A stretch of DNA of 63,255 nt from Pseudomonas sp. P7548 (GCF_013386585.1 NZ_JACARO010000060.1:1-63255), one strand, 5' to 3'. Shown: positions 44,761 to 52,453, counted from the first letter of the stretch. Notes: a model not told the origin generated them from the sequence alone. Program-made: numbers and translations.

Positions 44761-46218
44761 TCACAGACGGATGCACACGTTGCGCAGTTCGGTGTAGAAC
44801 TCCAGGGAATGCACCCCGCCCTCGCGGCCAATGCCCGATTGCTTGGCGCCACCAAACGCGGTGCGCAGGTCGCGCAGGAACCACGAATTGATCCAGCAGA
44901 TGCCCACATCCAGCGCGGCGCCCATGCGGTGGGCAACCTGCAGGTCGGTGGTCCACACGCTGGCGGCCAGGCCGTAGGGCGTGTCGTTGACCAGGCGCAC
45001 CACCTCGTCTTCATCATCGAACGGTGCGATGTGGCAGCACGGGCCGAAGATTTCTTCACGCACAACAGCAGAGTCTTCCGACAAGCCGGTCCAGATCGTC
45101 GGCTGCACCCAGGCGCCTTCGGCCAGTTCGGCAGGCATGTCAGGAATACCGCCGCCCGTCACGACGGTGGCGCCGTCTTTGGCCGCCTGGGCGTAATAGC
45201 TCAACACCTTCTGGCGGTGGCCCACGGAAACCAGCGGGCCCATGGTGACGCCAGGAGCATTTGGCGGGCCGACCTTGATGGCTTCGGCACGCGCCTTGAG
45301 GGCGGCGACAAACGCCTCGAACAGCGGCCGTTGCACGTACACGCGCTCAGTGCCCAGGCACACCTGCCCGCTGTTTTCGAACACCGCACGGGCGATGCCG
45401 GCCACGGCTTTGTCCAGGTCGGCGTCGGCGAAAATCACCCCGGCGTTCTTGCCACCCAGTTCCAGCGAGACCGGGCGTACGCCCTTGGCCGCGGCTTTCA
45501 TGATCGCTTCGCCGGTACCGGTTTCGCCGGTAAAGGTGATGCCGTCTACGTCTTGATGTTCGGTGAGGAAGGCCCCCGCCGAGTGCTCGCCAAAGCCGTG
45601 CACCACGTTGTAGACACCTGCGGGCACGCCGGCGTCGCGCATCACTTCACCGAGCAAGGTGGCAGTGGCCGGGGTTTCTTCCGACGGTTTGACCACCACG
45701 GTGTTGCCGCAGGCCAGGGCCGGGCCGACTTTCCAGGTCATCAGCAGCAGCGGCAGGTTCCACGGGCAGATTACCCCGATCACCCCGCGCGGGTTGCGCA
45801 CCGCGTAGTTGACCGCCTTGCCGCCGTCGGGGGTGTCCATGGTGAAACTTTCGGTGGGCACGTTGCGGATCAGGTCGGCAAACACCTTGAAGTTGGCAGC
45901 GCCACGGGGGATATCCAGGTGACTGGCCAGCGCGTGGGGCTTGCCGGTGTCGGCCACTTCAGCGGCGACGAACTCTTCGGCGCGCTGTTCGATGCCGTCG
46001 GCCACCTTGTGCAGCAACGCGGTGCGTTGGGCGATGGTCATCTTGCCCCAGGGGCCGCTCAGTGCGGCGCGGGCGGCTTTGACCGCCGCGTCGACCTGCT
46101 CGCGGCCGGCCTCGTGAACCTGGCCGATCACGCTATTGTCGGCCGGGTTGCGGTTGTCGAAGGTGCGCACGCCCTCGACCCATTGGTTATCGATGAAGTT
46201 ATGAAAATGCTTGGTCAT
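44761..46218 (-). CDS. dmpC: 2-hydroxymuconic semialdehyde dehydrogenase
   Basis: NAD-dependent aldehyde dehydrogenase that oxidises 2-hydroxymuconate semialdehyde to 2-hydroxymuconate, the entry to the oxalocrotonate branch. The 485-residue protein has the cofactor strand VICPWNLPLL, E254 in LELGGKNAGV and the nucleophile C287 in NSGQVCLGTERVYV. The start overlaps the preceding decarboxylase stop by four bases. The presence of this gene, and absence of a semialdehyde hydrolase, means the operon uses only the dehydrogenative route. Confidence 0.95.
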   Translation of the reverse strand: MTKHFHNFIDNQWVEGVRTFDNRNPADNSVIGQVHEAGREQVDAAVKAARAALSGPWGKMTIAQRTALLHKVADGIEQRAEEFVAAEVADTGKPHALASHLDIPRGAANFKVFADLIRNVPTESFTMDTPDGGKAVNYAVRNPRGVIGVICPWNLPLLLMTWKVGPALACGNTVVVKPSEETPATATLLGEVMRDAGVPAGVYNVVHGFGEHSAGAFLTEHQDVDGITFTGETGTGEAIMKAAAKGVRPVSLELGGKNAGVIFADADLDKAVAGIARAVFENSGQVCLGTERVYVQRPLFEAFVAALKARAEAIKVGPPNAPGVTMGPLVSVGHRQKVLSYYAQAAKDGATVVTGGGIPDMPAELAEGAWVQPTIWTGLSEDSAVVREEIFGPCCHIAPFDDEDEVVRLVNDTPYGLAASVWTTDLQVAHRMGAALDVGICWINSWFLRDLRTAFGGAKQSGIGREGGVHSLEFYTELRNVCIRL

Positions 46219-46919
46219 GGTTGGCGCTCGTCTCTTGTTATCAGGTTCAGCTCGGCATCGCCGGCGGTGAGGTAGTCCCACATGCGTTCAAAGATTCGCC
46301 CGCTGGCGGTGGCGCGGCGGTCCGCTTCTTCACGGCTCAGCAGCGGTGCGTGGTCGGCCACGCCGGCCGCCAGCAGTTGCAGTTCGATACGGGCGGCGTC
46401 TTCGAGGTAGAACACCAGGGTCAGTGCTTCCACCAGGGAGCCGCCGACCACCATGGCGCCGTTGCCACGCATCACCAGGGCCTGGGCGCGGCCCAACTGC
46501 TCGGCCAGGGCGGCGGCCTGCGAGTCGTCGCGCAGCAGTTGCGGGTCATCCCACAGCGGCACGCCGTCCTTGAAATAGGCGCCCATGCCGTGGCGCAAAC
46601 GCGGGGTCAGCCCAGCGCAGGACAAGCTCATCACCTGCATCGGCATGCAGCGGATCACCGCGTTGACGTCTGGCCGACGCTGGTAAATCTGTTGATGAAT
46701 GCGCACTTCGCCCAACACCCCTTCCGGCAGCGGGCCGTGCACCGGCACCACGGTGCCGGGCTCGCCGGGCGGGATCAGGCCCATGGGCTTGGCGGCGCAC
46801 ACCAGGAAGTGCTCGGCATCCAGACGCAGGCTGCAATGGCCGTAGGCGTGCACAAAACCGGCGTTGGCCAGGGCACGCGCGGCCACCCGCACTTCGGCTT
46901 CTTGGCTGACGCGGCTCAT
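46215..46919 (-). CDS. dhbB: Class II aldolase-like decarboxylase (CmtD/DhbB-like)
   Basis: A 234-residue protein of the class II aldolase/adducin family. In related cumate and 2,3-dihydroxybenzoate pathways such a protein removes the carboxyl group from the ring-cleavage product, giving 2-hydroxymuconate semialdehyde or its alkyl analogue. E71 of the family is kept (GEVRIHQQIY), but the usual metal histidines are replaced: VIRCMP stands where VxHxH is normal (R90, M92) and RGNG replaces RGHG (N153). It overlaps both neighbours by four bases. The decarboxylase role is inferred from context; the symbol is tentative. Confidence 0.8.
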   Translation of the reverse strand: MSRVSQEAEVRVAARALANAGFVHAYGHCSLRLDAEHFLVCAAKPMGLIPPGEPGTVVPVHGPLPEGVLGEVRIHQQIYQRRPDVNAVIRCMPMQVMSLSCAGLTPRLRHGMGAYFKDGVPLWDDPQLLRDDSQAAALAEQLGRAQALVMRGNGAMVVGGSLVEALTLVFYLEDAARIELQLLAAGVADHAPLLSREEADRRATASGRIFERMWDYLTAGDAELNLITRDERQP

Positions 46920-47779
46920 GATTTGAACTCCGGAATGTCCGGCTTCGAACCCCAGGCACAGAACGAGCTGGTGACCAGCGGGAATTGCCGGGGCTGGTGG
47001 GTGGCCTCGTCTTCCGGGGCGATATGACTCACCCCAGTGGAGTATTCGTAGGTCATGCCGTCTGGCCCTTCGAAGTACAGGAACATCGCCCCTGACGTCG
47101 GGTGACGACCCGGCCCGAACAGAATCCTGATCCCGCGTTCCTTGAGGAAGTACCAGGCGCGCATCACGTCATCGATGCTTTCCACCTGGTGGTTGATGTG
47201 CTGCACGCCGGCATGGCTGGAGGGGAACAGCGCGATCTTGTGATGCACCTCATCGATGCGCAGCAGCGGCGCTTCACCGATGCGGTCACTGACCCGTGCG
47301 TTGGCCAGGGTGGTCCAGAACGCTTCGTCGCGCTTGGCGTCGGTGGTGCGCAGGCCGATATGGCTGAAACCGGTGATACCGGCATCGCGGGTGGCGAAGT
47401 AACGGCTGCCACTGGCATGGGGGCGCAACACCAGTTCGATGTGATTGCCGCTGGGGTCGCGAAACTGAATCAGCTCATTGACGTGGCGCACCTCGGCGTC
47501 CTGGCGGCTGCCATGGCGCACGGCGAAGCCGTTGTCTTCGAGCAATTGGGCGGCGTGGTCGAGTTCGTTCCAGCTGGTGACTTCGAAGGCGGTGGTGGTT
47601 TCCCGTGGGTCGCCTTCGTAGTAGCACAGGGTGTGGTCGCGGCTGTCGGAGCGAAAATAGATCGCACCGTTGGCCTCGCGCGCCACCTGCAGGCCGAGCA
47701 TCTGCGTGGCGTACAGCTTGGCCTGGGCAAGGTCCGCCGTGCCCAGACGCACATAGCGGATGTCATGCAGATTGATCAT
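46916..47779 (-). CDS. dhbA: Type I extradiol dioxygenase, probable 2,3-dihydroxybenzoate 3,4-dioxygenase
   Basis: A 287-residue vicinal-oxygen-chelate protein with two VOC modules. Likely iron ligands are H140 (GFSHIGLRT), a His in GVQHINHQVE (194 or 197) and E245 (GPDGMTYEYS); H226 in GPGRHPTSG is the extra active-site His. It opens the aromatic ring of a catechol. With a decarboxylase-like gene coupled downstream, the substrate should carry a carboxyl group next to the hydroxyls; 2,3-dihydroxybenzoate fits the unsubstituted downstream pathway better than dihydroxycumate, which needs a hydrolase. First gene of the operon. Confidence 0.83.
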   Translation of the reverse strand: MINLHDIRYVRLGTADLAQAKLYATQMLGLQVAREANGAIYFRSDSRDHTLCYYEGDPRETTTAFEVTSWNELDHAAQLLEDNGFAVRHGSRQDAEVRHVNELIQFRDPSGNHIELVLRPHASGSRYFATRDAGITGFSHIGLRTTDAKRDEAFWTTLANARVSDRIGEAPLLRIDEVHHKIALFPSSHAGVQHINHQVESIDDVMRAWYFLKERGIRILFGPGRHPTSGAMFLYFEGPDGMTYEYSTGVSHIAPEDEATHQPRQFPLVTSSFCAWGSKPDIPEFKS

Positions 47780-47852
47780 GAGGGTGCCTCTTGGTTTTAT
47801 TCTTGTCTGGACACCATCCTCGCCGTGGGGCACAAATAGCAGAAGCAAATTC

Positions 47853-47884
47853 TAGTTATTCAAACTATTTGATCTGGTTATAGT
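47853..47884. promoter_or_regulatory. Candidate LysR operator in the dioxygenase/LysR promoter region
   Basis: TAGTT-ATTCA-AACTA (47853-47867) is a perfect 5-5-5 inverted repeat, and ACTAT (47864-47868) pairs again with ATAGT (47880-47884). The sites lie in the 106-base divergent gap next to the LysR start, suited to autoregulation and operon activation. Confidence 0.5.
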
Positions 47885-47885
47885 C

Positions 47886-48791
47886 ATGCGCACGGACCTG
47901 AACCTGCTACGCGTCTTGTTGGCCATTCACGATTGCGGCAACGTCACCGCCGCCGCCAAGCGCCTGGGCATGAGCCAGCCCGCCGCCAGTGCCGCGTTAT
48001 CGCGCTTGCGTCACTCCCTCGGCGACCCCTTGTTCGTGCGCAGCGGCACCGCCATGGAGCCCACGCCACGGGCGCGCAGCATCGTCGAACGCACCCGCGA
48101 AGTGATCGCCACCATCGACCAGGAAATCCTCCCCAGCCCCACCTTCGACCCGGCGCAAAGCCGCGAAACCTTCACCTTCTGCCTCAGTGAAATCGGCGAA
48201 GTGGTGTTCCTCCCCGCCCTCTTCGACCGCCTGCGCAGCGCCGCGCCCCACGCCAAGATCCAGTGCCTGAGCCTCGGCCCCAAAGACCTCCACGACGCCC
48301 TTCGCGAAGGCCGCGTGGACTCGGCACTCGGCTACTTCCCCGACCTCGACGCGCCGAACATCTACCAGCAACGCCTGTTCGACCACGACCTGGTCTGCCT
48401 CATCGGCCGCCACCACCGCATCACCGCGCCGCAACTGAGCATGGAAGAGTTCTGCACACTGGAGCACCTGCAGGTACGCGACGGCAGCCGCAGCCAGGAA
48501 ATGTACGAGAGCTTTTTGGCCGAGCAAGGGATCGAAAGGAAGATCGTGGTGCAGATGTCCCACTACATGAGCATGTCCGCCATCATCGAGCGCTCGGAGT
48601 TGATCGCGGTGATGCCGAGGTCGGTGGCACATATCTATGAAAAGCACTCGGCGGTGCGAATGATTGAACCGCCGGTGGAGATACCGCCGTATAGCTTGAA
48701 ACACCACTGGCATGCGCGGAATCAGAAGGATCCGCGGCATTTGTGGTTGAGGAAGGAGGTGGTGGGGATTTTTGGGGATGGGCGAAAATAG
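47886..48791 (+). CDS. LysR-family regulator of the meta-cleavage operon
   Basis: A 301-residue regulator. The N-terminus MRTDLNLLRVLLAIHDCGNV with TAAAKRLGMSQPAASAALSR is of the NodD/NahR-like subgroup that begins with (R)xxDLNLL, common for aromatic-acid sensors. The effector domain starts near residue 90. It is divergent from the dioxygenase gene, so activation of that operon by the aromatic substrate is the natural reading. Confidence 0.93.
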   Translation: MRTDLNLLRVLLAIHDCGNVTAAAKRLGMSQPAASAALSRLRHSLGDPLFVRSGTAMEPTPRARSIVERTREVIATIDQEILPSPTFDPAQSRETFTFCLSEIGEVVFLPALFDRLRSAAPHAKIQCLSLGPKDLHDALREGRVDSALGYFPDLDAPNIYQQRLFDHDLVCLIGRHHRITAPQLSMEEFCTLEHLQVRDGSRSQEMYESFLAEQGIERKIVVQMSHYMSMSAIIERSELIAVMPRSVAHIYEKHSAVRMIEPPVEIPPYSLKHHWHARNQKDPRHLWLRKEVVGIFGDGRK

Positions 48792-49110
48792 TACCCCGCT
48801 AACCCCCTGTGGGAGTGGCGGTGCGACTTGCTCGCGAAGGCGGTGTGTCAGTCGACTCAGATGCCAGCTGGCCTACCGCTTTTCGCAGGCAAGCCAGCTC
48901 CCACATTTTGATCTGTGTCCGATTGAGAAATTGGGTACACCGCTGATCCCCTGTGGGAGTGGCGGTGCGACGATTCGACTTGCTCGCGAAGGCGGTGTGT
49001 CAGTCGACTCAAATGCCAGCTGGCCTACCGCTTTCGCTGGCAAGCCAGCTCCCACATTTTGAGCTGTGTTCGGTCGAGAAATTGGGTACACCGCTTATCC
49101 CCTGTGGTGG
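48792..49110. repeat. Tandem duplication of a REP-containing unit (about 2.15 copies)
   Basis: This 336-base gene-free stretch holds a tandem repeat. Copy 1 starts at 48792 (TACCCCGCTAACCCCCTGTG), copy 2 at 48936 (TACACCGCTGATCCCCTGTG) and a third partial copy at 49087. Spacings are 144 and 151 bases; copy 2 carries a seven-base insertion near 48971. Each unit has GTGGGAG near its start and CAAGCCAGCTCCCACATTTT near its end, so each is a REPIN. No coding sequence was seen. Confidence 0.85.
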
Positions 49111-49127
49111 CGGGCTTGAAGAGCGCC

Positions 49128-49706
49128 CTAAACCTCCACTTCCTTCTCCAACACCAACGTGATTCCCGTTTGCGAGTACACCTTCGACCAGGTGTTCATC
49201 GTCTTGAAGTTATCGTGGTTGTCGCCATCGGCCGGGTCCATGAAGTCTCCGCCCGGGCGCAGCATTACGTAGTGCAGCCCCACTACAAAGGTGGTGACCA
49301 CACACAACGCTCGGCGATTCGCGGCCATCGGCGGCGGCGCGCCGTGGATCACGGGGAAGCCTGCCTTCACGCAAAGCTCTTCGCACTTGGGGTACAAGGT
49401 GGCCAATGCGCTGGCCAGAAAGCCTTCCATGTAGATGGTCACGTTCAACCCCAACGTCCGCGCCGCCAACGCCACGCTGTGGGGGTAGGAGTAGCCGGCT
49501 TTGGTCGGATCGAAGGGTTTGACCACCCCGCCGGTCAGCGCGCCGGAGGTGAACTTGTAGAGTTCCACCTCACACATGTTGGTGCGCAACGCATCGGTTG
49601 CGGTCATGCCACCGGGCAAGGTTGCCTCCAGCTCCACTGCCGCGCACAACAACGACGCAGCCCCACAGGAAAAATCAAAAGCCTGTTTCTTTTTCGCAGC
49701 CGGCAT
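49128..49706 (-). CDS. Unknown protein with papain-like Cys/His/Asp pattern
   Basis: A 192-residue protein that I do not recognise. FSCGAASLLCAAVEL (Cys14), GLHYVMLR (His145) and FMDPADGDN (Asp157/Asp160) follow the order and spacing of papain-fold or C39-like peptidases (CGxxS..., HYV, DP). No signal peptide or membrane helix is seen. Start MPAAKKKQAF has GGAAG upstream. It follows the sigma-factor operon by 37 bases on the same strand and may be its last gene. A peptidase, a bacteriocin-type leader peptidase or an inactive relative are all possible. Confidence 0.65.
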   Translation of the reverse strand: MPAAKKKQAFDFSCGAASLLCAAVELEATLPGGMTATDALRTNMCEVELYKFTSGALTGGVVKPFDPTKAGYSYPHSVALAARTLGLNVTIYMEGFLASALATLYPKCEELCVKAGFPVIHGAPPPMAANRRALCVVTTFVVGLHYVMLRPGGDFMDPADGDNHDNFKTMNTWSKVYSQTGITLVLEKEVEV

Positions 49707-49743
49707 AAGCACACTTCCATTGAGTTCATGCGGGCTTAACAAC

Positions 49744-50238
49744 TCAAGAGCGGGGTTTATTCCCCGCCGTCTGGATGAATTTTTCTTTAGCCTTGACCTG
49801 CCCGCGCTGGTACAGCGCCTCGACCAGTTTCTGCCGTTCGTCCTGGGGTAAGTTGCTCGCAAATTGCGCCAGGGTGGTGTCCACCAGGGCCCTGAGCGCA
49901 ACGTCTGCCTCGCGGGCCTTGGCCAGTTCGGTGACCAGCGCGTCGCGGTCCAGGGTCGGCGATTCCAGCTGCTTGATCACGCCAAGGCGTGCTTCGCGAC
50001 CGGCCATGATCAGCGGCTGGCTGTCGGCACGGTTCTGGCGCAGCAGTTGGCGCAGTTCCTTGCGCCGCTCGGGCGGCAACTTGATCATCGCCTGGCGCAG
50101 GCCATGCTGGTTGACCACCGCTTCGGCGGGCTTGGCGGCTGTGGTCCAGTGGTACAAGCCACCGCCGACGCCGCCGATCAAAAACACATTGAGCAACACC
50201 GAGACGACCAACCACGGCTTGAGGGATTTGGGGGTCAT
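49744..50238 (-). CDS. Membrane-anchored periplasmic sensor protein (CnrX/Spy-like)
   Basis: A 164-residue protein with one N-terminal membrane anchor (PWLVVSVLLNVFLIGGVGGG) and a helical periplasmic domain rich in charged residues (KLPPERRKELRQLLRQNR, EARLGVIKQLES). This is the build of 'periplasmic heavy metal sensor' proteins related to CnrX and Spy. It is coupled by four bases to the anti-sigma gene upstream, so it probably tunes the ECF sigma factor in response to an envelope or metal signal. No His/Met metal cluster stands out. Confidence 0.8.
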   Translation of the reverse strand: MTPKSLKPWLVVSVLLNVFLIGGVGGGLYHWTTAAKPAEAVVNQHGLRQAMIKLPPERRKELRQLLRQNRADSQPLIMAGREARLGVIKQLESPTLDRDALVTELAKAREADVALRALVDTTLAQFASNLPQDERQKLVEALYQRGQVKAKEKFIQTAGNKPRS

Positions 50239-50666
50239 TGCTCGGTTTCCTCGGCGTTGACGGTAAAGACGACGTCGGCGTCGCCCTGATCGAAGACGCT
50301 GGGCAGCACTTCGGATGACGACATCGGCAGCGGCACGCTCAGCGACGCCACCAGCACCCCGGCCGCAATACCGGCGATGCCCACCCCCACCAGGCCGGCG
50401 GGTGACAACCAACTGGCGTAGCGCGACCAGAATGACGCCCGGCGCGGCGCCGACTGGCGAATCTGTCGGGCCAGCGCCGGGTCGGCGAACGCCAGCTGAT
50501 GGCTGTCCAGCTGGGCATCCAGCCAACTGGCTTCGCGCAACGCCTCGCGGGCGCTGGCATTGCCGTTATCGAGCAGCGCCTGGGCGGCGGCTTGTTCGGC
50601 GACGGGCCAGCGGTGCAGGCTGGCCCCGTAGGCATCAGCCAGATGAGCAAATCGTTCGGGCGTCAT
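50235..50666 (-). CDS. Probable anti-sigma factor, single-pass membrane protein
   Basis: A 143-residue protein with a cytoplasmic N-terminal part (residues 1-85) and one membrane helix (AGLVGVGIAGIAAGVLVASL, about 88-108), then a short periplasmic tail. It lacks the HxxxCxxC zinc motif of ZAS anti-sigma factors. Its role is inferred from its place between the ECF sigma gene and the sensor gene, both coupled by four-base overlaps. Confidence 0.8.
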   Translation of the reverse strand: MTPERFAHLADAYGASLHRWPVAEQAAAQALLDNGNASAREALREASWLDAQLDSHQLAFADPALARQIRQSAPRRASFWSRYASWLSPAGLVGVGIAGIAAGVLVASLSVPLPMSSSEVLPSVFDQGDADVVFTVNAEETEQ

Positions 50667-51241
50667 GGTTTTTCCCTTCCTGGGCGGGCAAGCCCTGGTG
50701 TGTCGGCAAGTTGATTGCGCAACTGGCGTCGGGCCCGCGACAGCAGGCTCTCCAGTGCCTCGACGCTAATATTCATCAGGGCCGCGGCGTCGATGTTCGA
50801 CAGCTCCTGGTAATACTGCAGCACAATGGCTTCGCGCTGGCGCTCGGGCAACGTCGCCAACGCGGCGGCCATCCTCGCACTGCGGTCGGCGGTTTCCAAC
50901 TGCTCATCAAGGGACGGTGCGCTGTCCGCCAGCTCCAGCACTTCGTCCTCGTCCAACGGGCGCTCCTTGCGCCGACGCAAGCGGTCGTGGCACAGGTTCA
51001 GCGCCACCCGATGCAGCCAGGTGTCAAACCGCGCTTCGCCAGCACGCCAGTTCGCCGCATGGCGCCAGATCCGCAAGAAGCTTTCCTGGGCCACGTCCTT
51101 GGCCTCGTCGGCGTCCCCCAGGATCCGACCGGCGAGCGCCAGCAGACGCGGCAGCTTGCGCGTCACCATCTCGTTGACGGCCGCAGGTTCGTTGTTGCCG
51201 ATACGTGCCAGTAGCTCAACGTCCGGATCAGTGTCTTTCAA
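50663..51241 (-). CDS. ECF-type RNA polymerase sigma factor
   Basis: A 192-residue sigma-70 protein of the extracytoplasmic function group. Region 2 (DADEAKDVAQESFLRIWRHA, then FDTWLHRVALNLCHDRLRRR) and region 4 (ALATLPERQREAIVLQYYQE, then ISVEALESLLSRARRQLRNQ) are complete. The start is a TTG at the limit of the open frame; no ATG fits before region 2. It is followed by coupled anti-sigma and sensor genes and preceded at 37 bases by a YXWGXW-repeat gene, so it may read its own operon. Confidence 0.92.
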   Translation of the reverse strand: MKDTDPDVELLARIGNNEPAAVNEMVTRKLPRLLALAGRILGDADEAKDVAQESFLRIWRHAANWRAGEARFDTWLHRVALNLCHDRLRRRKERPLDEDEVLELADSAPSLDEQLETADRSARMAAALATLPERQREAIVLQYYQELSNIDAAALMNISVEALESLLSRARRQLRNQLADTPGLARPGREKP

Positions 51242-51278
51242 TCGGGTAATACTCGGTCCGGAGGCTAAGTTTCAGGGT

Positions 51279-51590
51279 TCAGCGGATCCAATGCCCTTCG
51301 CGCCAGTACCAGTTCGGCCCATGGGATTCCCAATGGCCGGGCTCCCAGCGCGCGTTGCGCATCACTGGCTGCCAGTGCCCCGGCACCCAGGCATAGGCAC
51401 CGCCTTCCCAGCGCCAGTGCCCACGGTCCCAGGCGTAGCCGGGGCGTTCGGCGGGTATCACTTCAACGCGCTCGGCCGGTGGCGCCTGGCGAATGATGAC
51501 TTCGGTCTGGGCAAACGTCGGGGTGCTGACAAACGCAGCGAGTGCCAGCGGGGCAAGCAAGACAAGGCGCAAGTTGGCCAGTGGTTTCAT
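51279..51590 (-). CDS. YXWGXW-repeat secreted protein
   Basis: A 103-residue exported protein with a signal peptide (cleaved near STPTFA, residue 27). Four tryptophan-rich repeats follow, each with a G-H-W core (YAWDRGHWRW, YAWVPGHWQP, ARWEPGHWES, WYWREGHWIR). The function of such proteins is unknown; they are periplasmic or surface-exposed. Immediately upstream of the sigma-factor operon, on the same strand, it may be co-transcribed or a target of the sigma factor. Confidence 0.85.
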   Translation of the reverse strand: MKPLANLRLVLLAPLALAAFVSTPTFAQTEVIIRQAPPAERVEVIPAERPGYAWDRGHWRWEGGAYAWVPGHWQPVMRNARWEPGHWESHGPNWYWREGHWIR

Positions 51591-51682
51591 GGCAACTCCT
51601 CATACGGCGAGCGAAAGTGCACGCTGCTGATGGGTTGAACGCCAGGTGCGGGAAGAATCCGTCGCGAACACCGCAGATTTTT

Positions 51683-51697
51683 TTACGCAATGCGTAA
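51683..51697. promoter_or_regulatory. Perfect 15-base palindrome between divergent envelope-protein genes
   Basis: TTACGCA-A-TGCGTAA is a perfect 7-1-7 palindrome, 93 bases from the YXWGXW start and 117 bases from the lipoprotein start. A candidate operator for either divergent gene; no T-run follows it. Confidence 0.45.
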
Positions 51698-51813
51698 GAG
51701 GAGTATTGCCCAGGGGATGGCGGCGCTTGATGAAATGTTTGAAAGCATCGCGACGGATATTCCAGGGTGGCGGCGTTCAACCTGTAACGCCGAACACACC
51801 AAGAGGAAACATC

Positions 51814-51954
51814 ATGTCCCGTCGCCTATCTATGCTGGTTGCCGCCCTGCTGATCGTGAGCCTGAGCGGCTGTGTGATCCTGCCGGAACATCGGCATTGC
51901 TGCTGGCGCTACTACGGCGCGGTCTCGACCCAGGCCGACAGCGCCGTGTCATGA
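51814..51954 (+). CDS. Small lipoprotein
   Basis: A 46-residue protein with a type II signal peptide: MSRRLSMLVAALLIVSLSGC, where LSGC is the lipobox and the Cys would be lipidated. The mature chain is only about 27 residues and holds two further cysteines (HCCW). AGAGGAAAC before the ATG is a strong ribosome site. It is divergent from the YXWGXW gene. Function unknown. Confidence 0.75.
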   Translation: MSRRLSMLVAALLIVSLSGCVILPEHRHCCWRYYGAVSTQADSAVS

Positions 51955-51957
51955 CGC

Positions 51958-52209
51958 TTAGCCTACGGCTGCAAACCCGCGGCGCCCGGCCTTGATCTCG
52001 GTGCGCAACTCGCCAATCAGGTTTGAAATGGAACGGATGCTGTCCAGGCCTTCGGGCGAGACGCGGGTCAGCAGCAAGTCGACGCGCCCCGTCACCGGCT
52101 CGAACACGCTGATGCGCAGCGAGCCGTCGCTGTTGAGGCTGCAATCACAAGACAGCGGCAAGAAGCCTGACGCCATGATGCGACTGAATTCAGTGATCGA
52201 AATCATCAT
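51958..52209 (-). CDS. DUF1652-family protein
   Basis: An 83-residue protein whose pattern (MISITEF...GFLPLSCDCSLNSDG...RVDLLLTRV...LRTEIKAGRR) is that of DUF1652, a small family found almost only in Pseudomonas. The function is unknown. Two adjacent ATGs (52209, 52206) follow a GGGGG stretch. It converges on the small lipoprotein gene, four bases from its stop. Confidence 0.85.
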   Translation of the reverse strand: MMISITEFSRIMASGFLPLSCDCSLNSDGSLRISVFEPVTGRVDLLLTRVSPEGLDSIRSISNLIGELRTEIKAGRRGFAAVG

Positions 52210-52453
52210 AAGCCCCCGTCCCTGGGCCCTGCCCTGTCGGTGTGATGGAACCAGAGTAGATGAGCTTGCGAACCTGGCGTAACAATTAATGCAAAAGTGT
52301 TAGCTACCGCGCATTTTGCCTCGTAAACGCTGGTGCGTTGGCGCCAGGAACCCGGCACTTGACCTCTCGTCCGGTGCGCTGGCGAAGGCTTGACTCAAGG
52401 GCCGGTTCAAAAGACGCTCATGGCATTTCGCCCTCCCTTCGAGCAGCCCACCC

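Noticed and set aside
44746..46275. Long plus-strand open frame (509 codons) opposite the semialdehyde dehydrogenase
   Set aside because: The dehydrogenase has its catalytic Cys and Glu; the opposite frame has no family pattern.
48792..49110. CRISPR-like array because of repeated units
   Set aside because: Only about two copies, long units of 144-151 bases with no short repeat/spacer pattern, and no cas genes; REPIN tandem duplication explains it.
51690..51995. Small plus-strand frame ahead of and across the lipoprotein gene
   Set aside because: It overlaps the better supported lipoprotein in another frame and has no usable ribosome site or family pattern.
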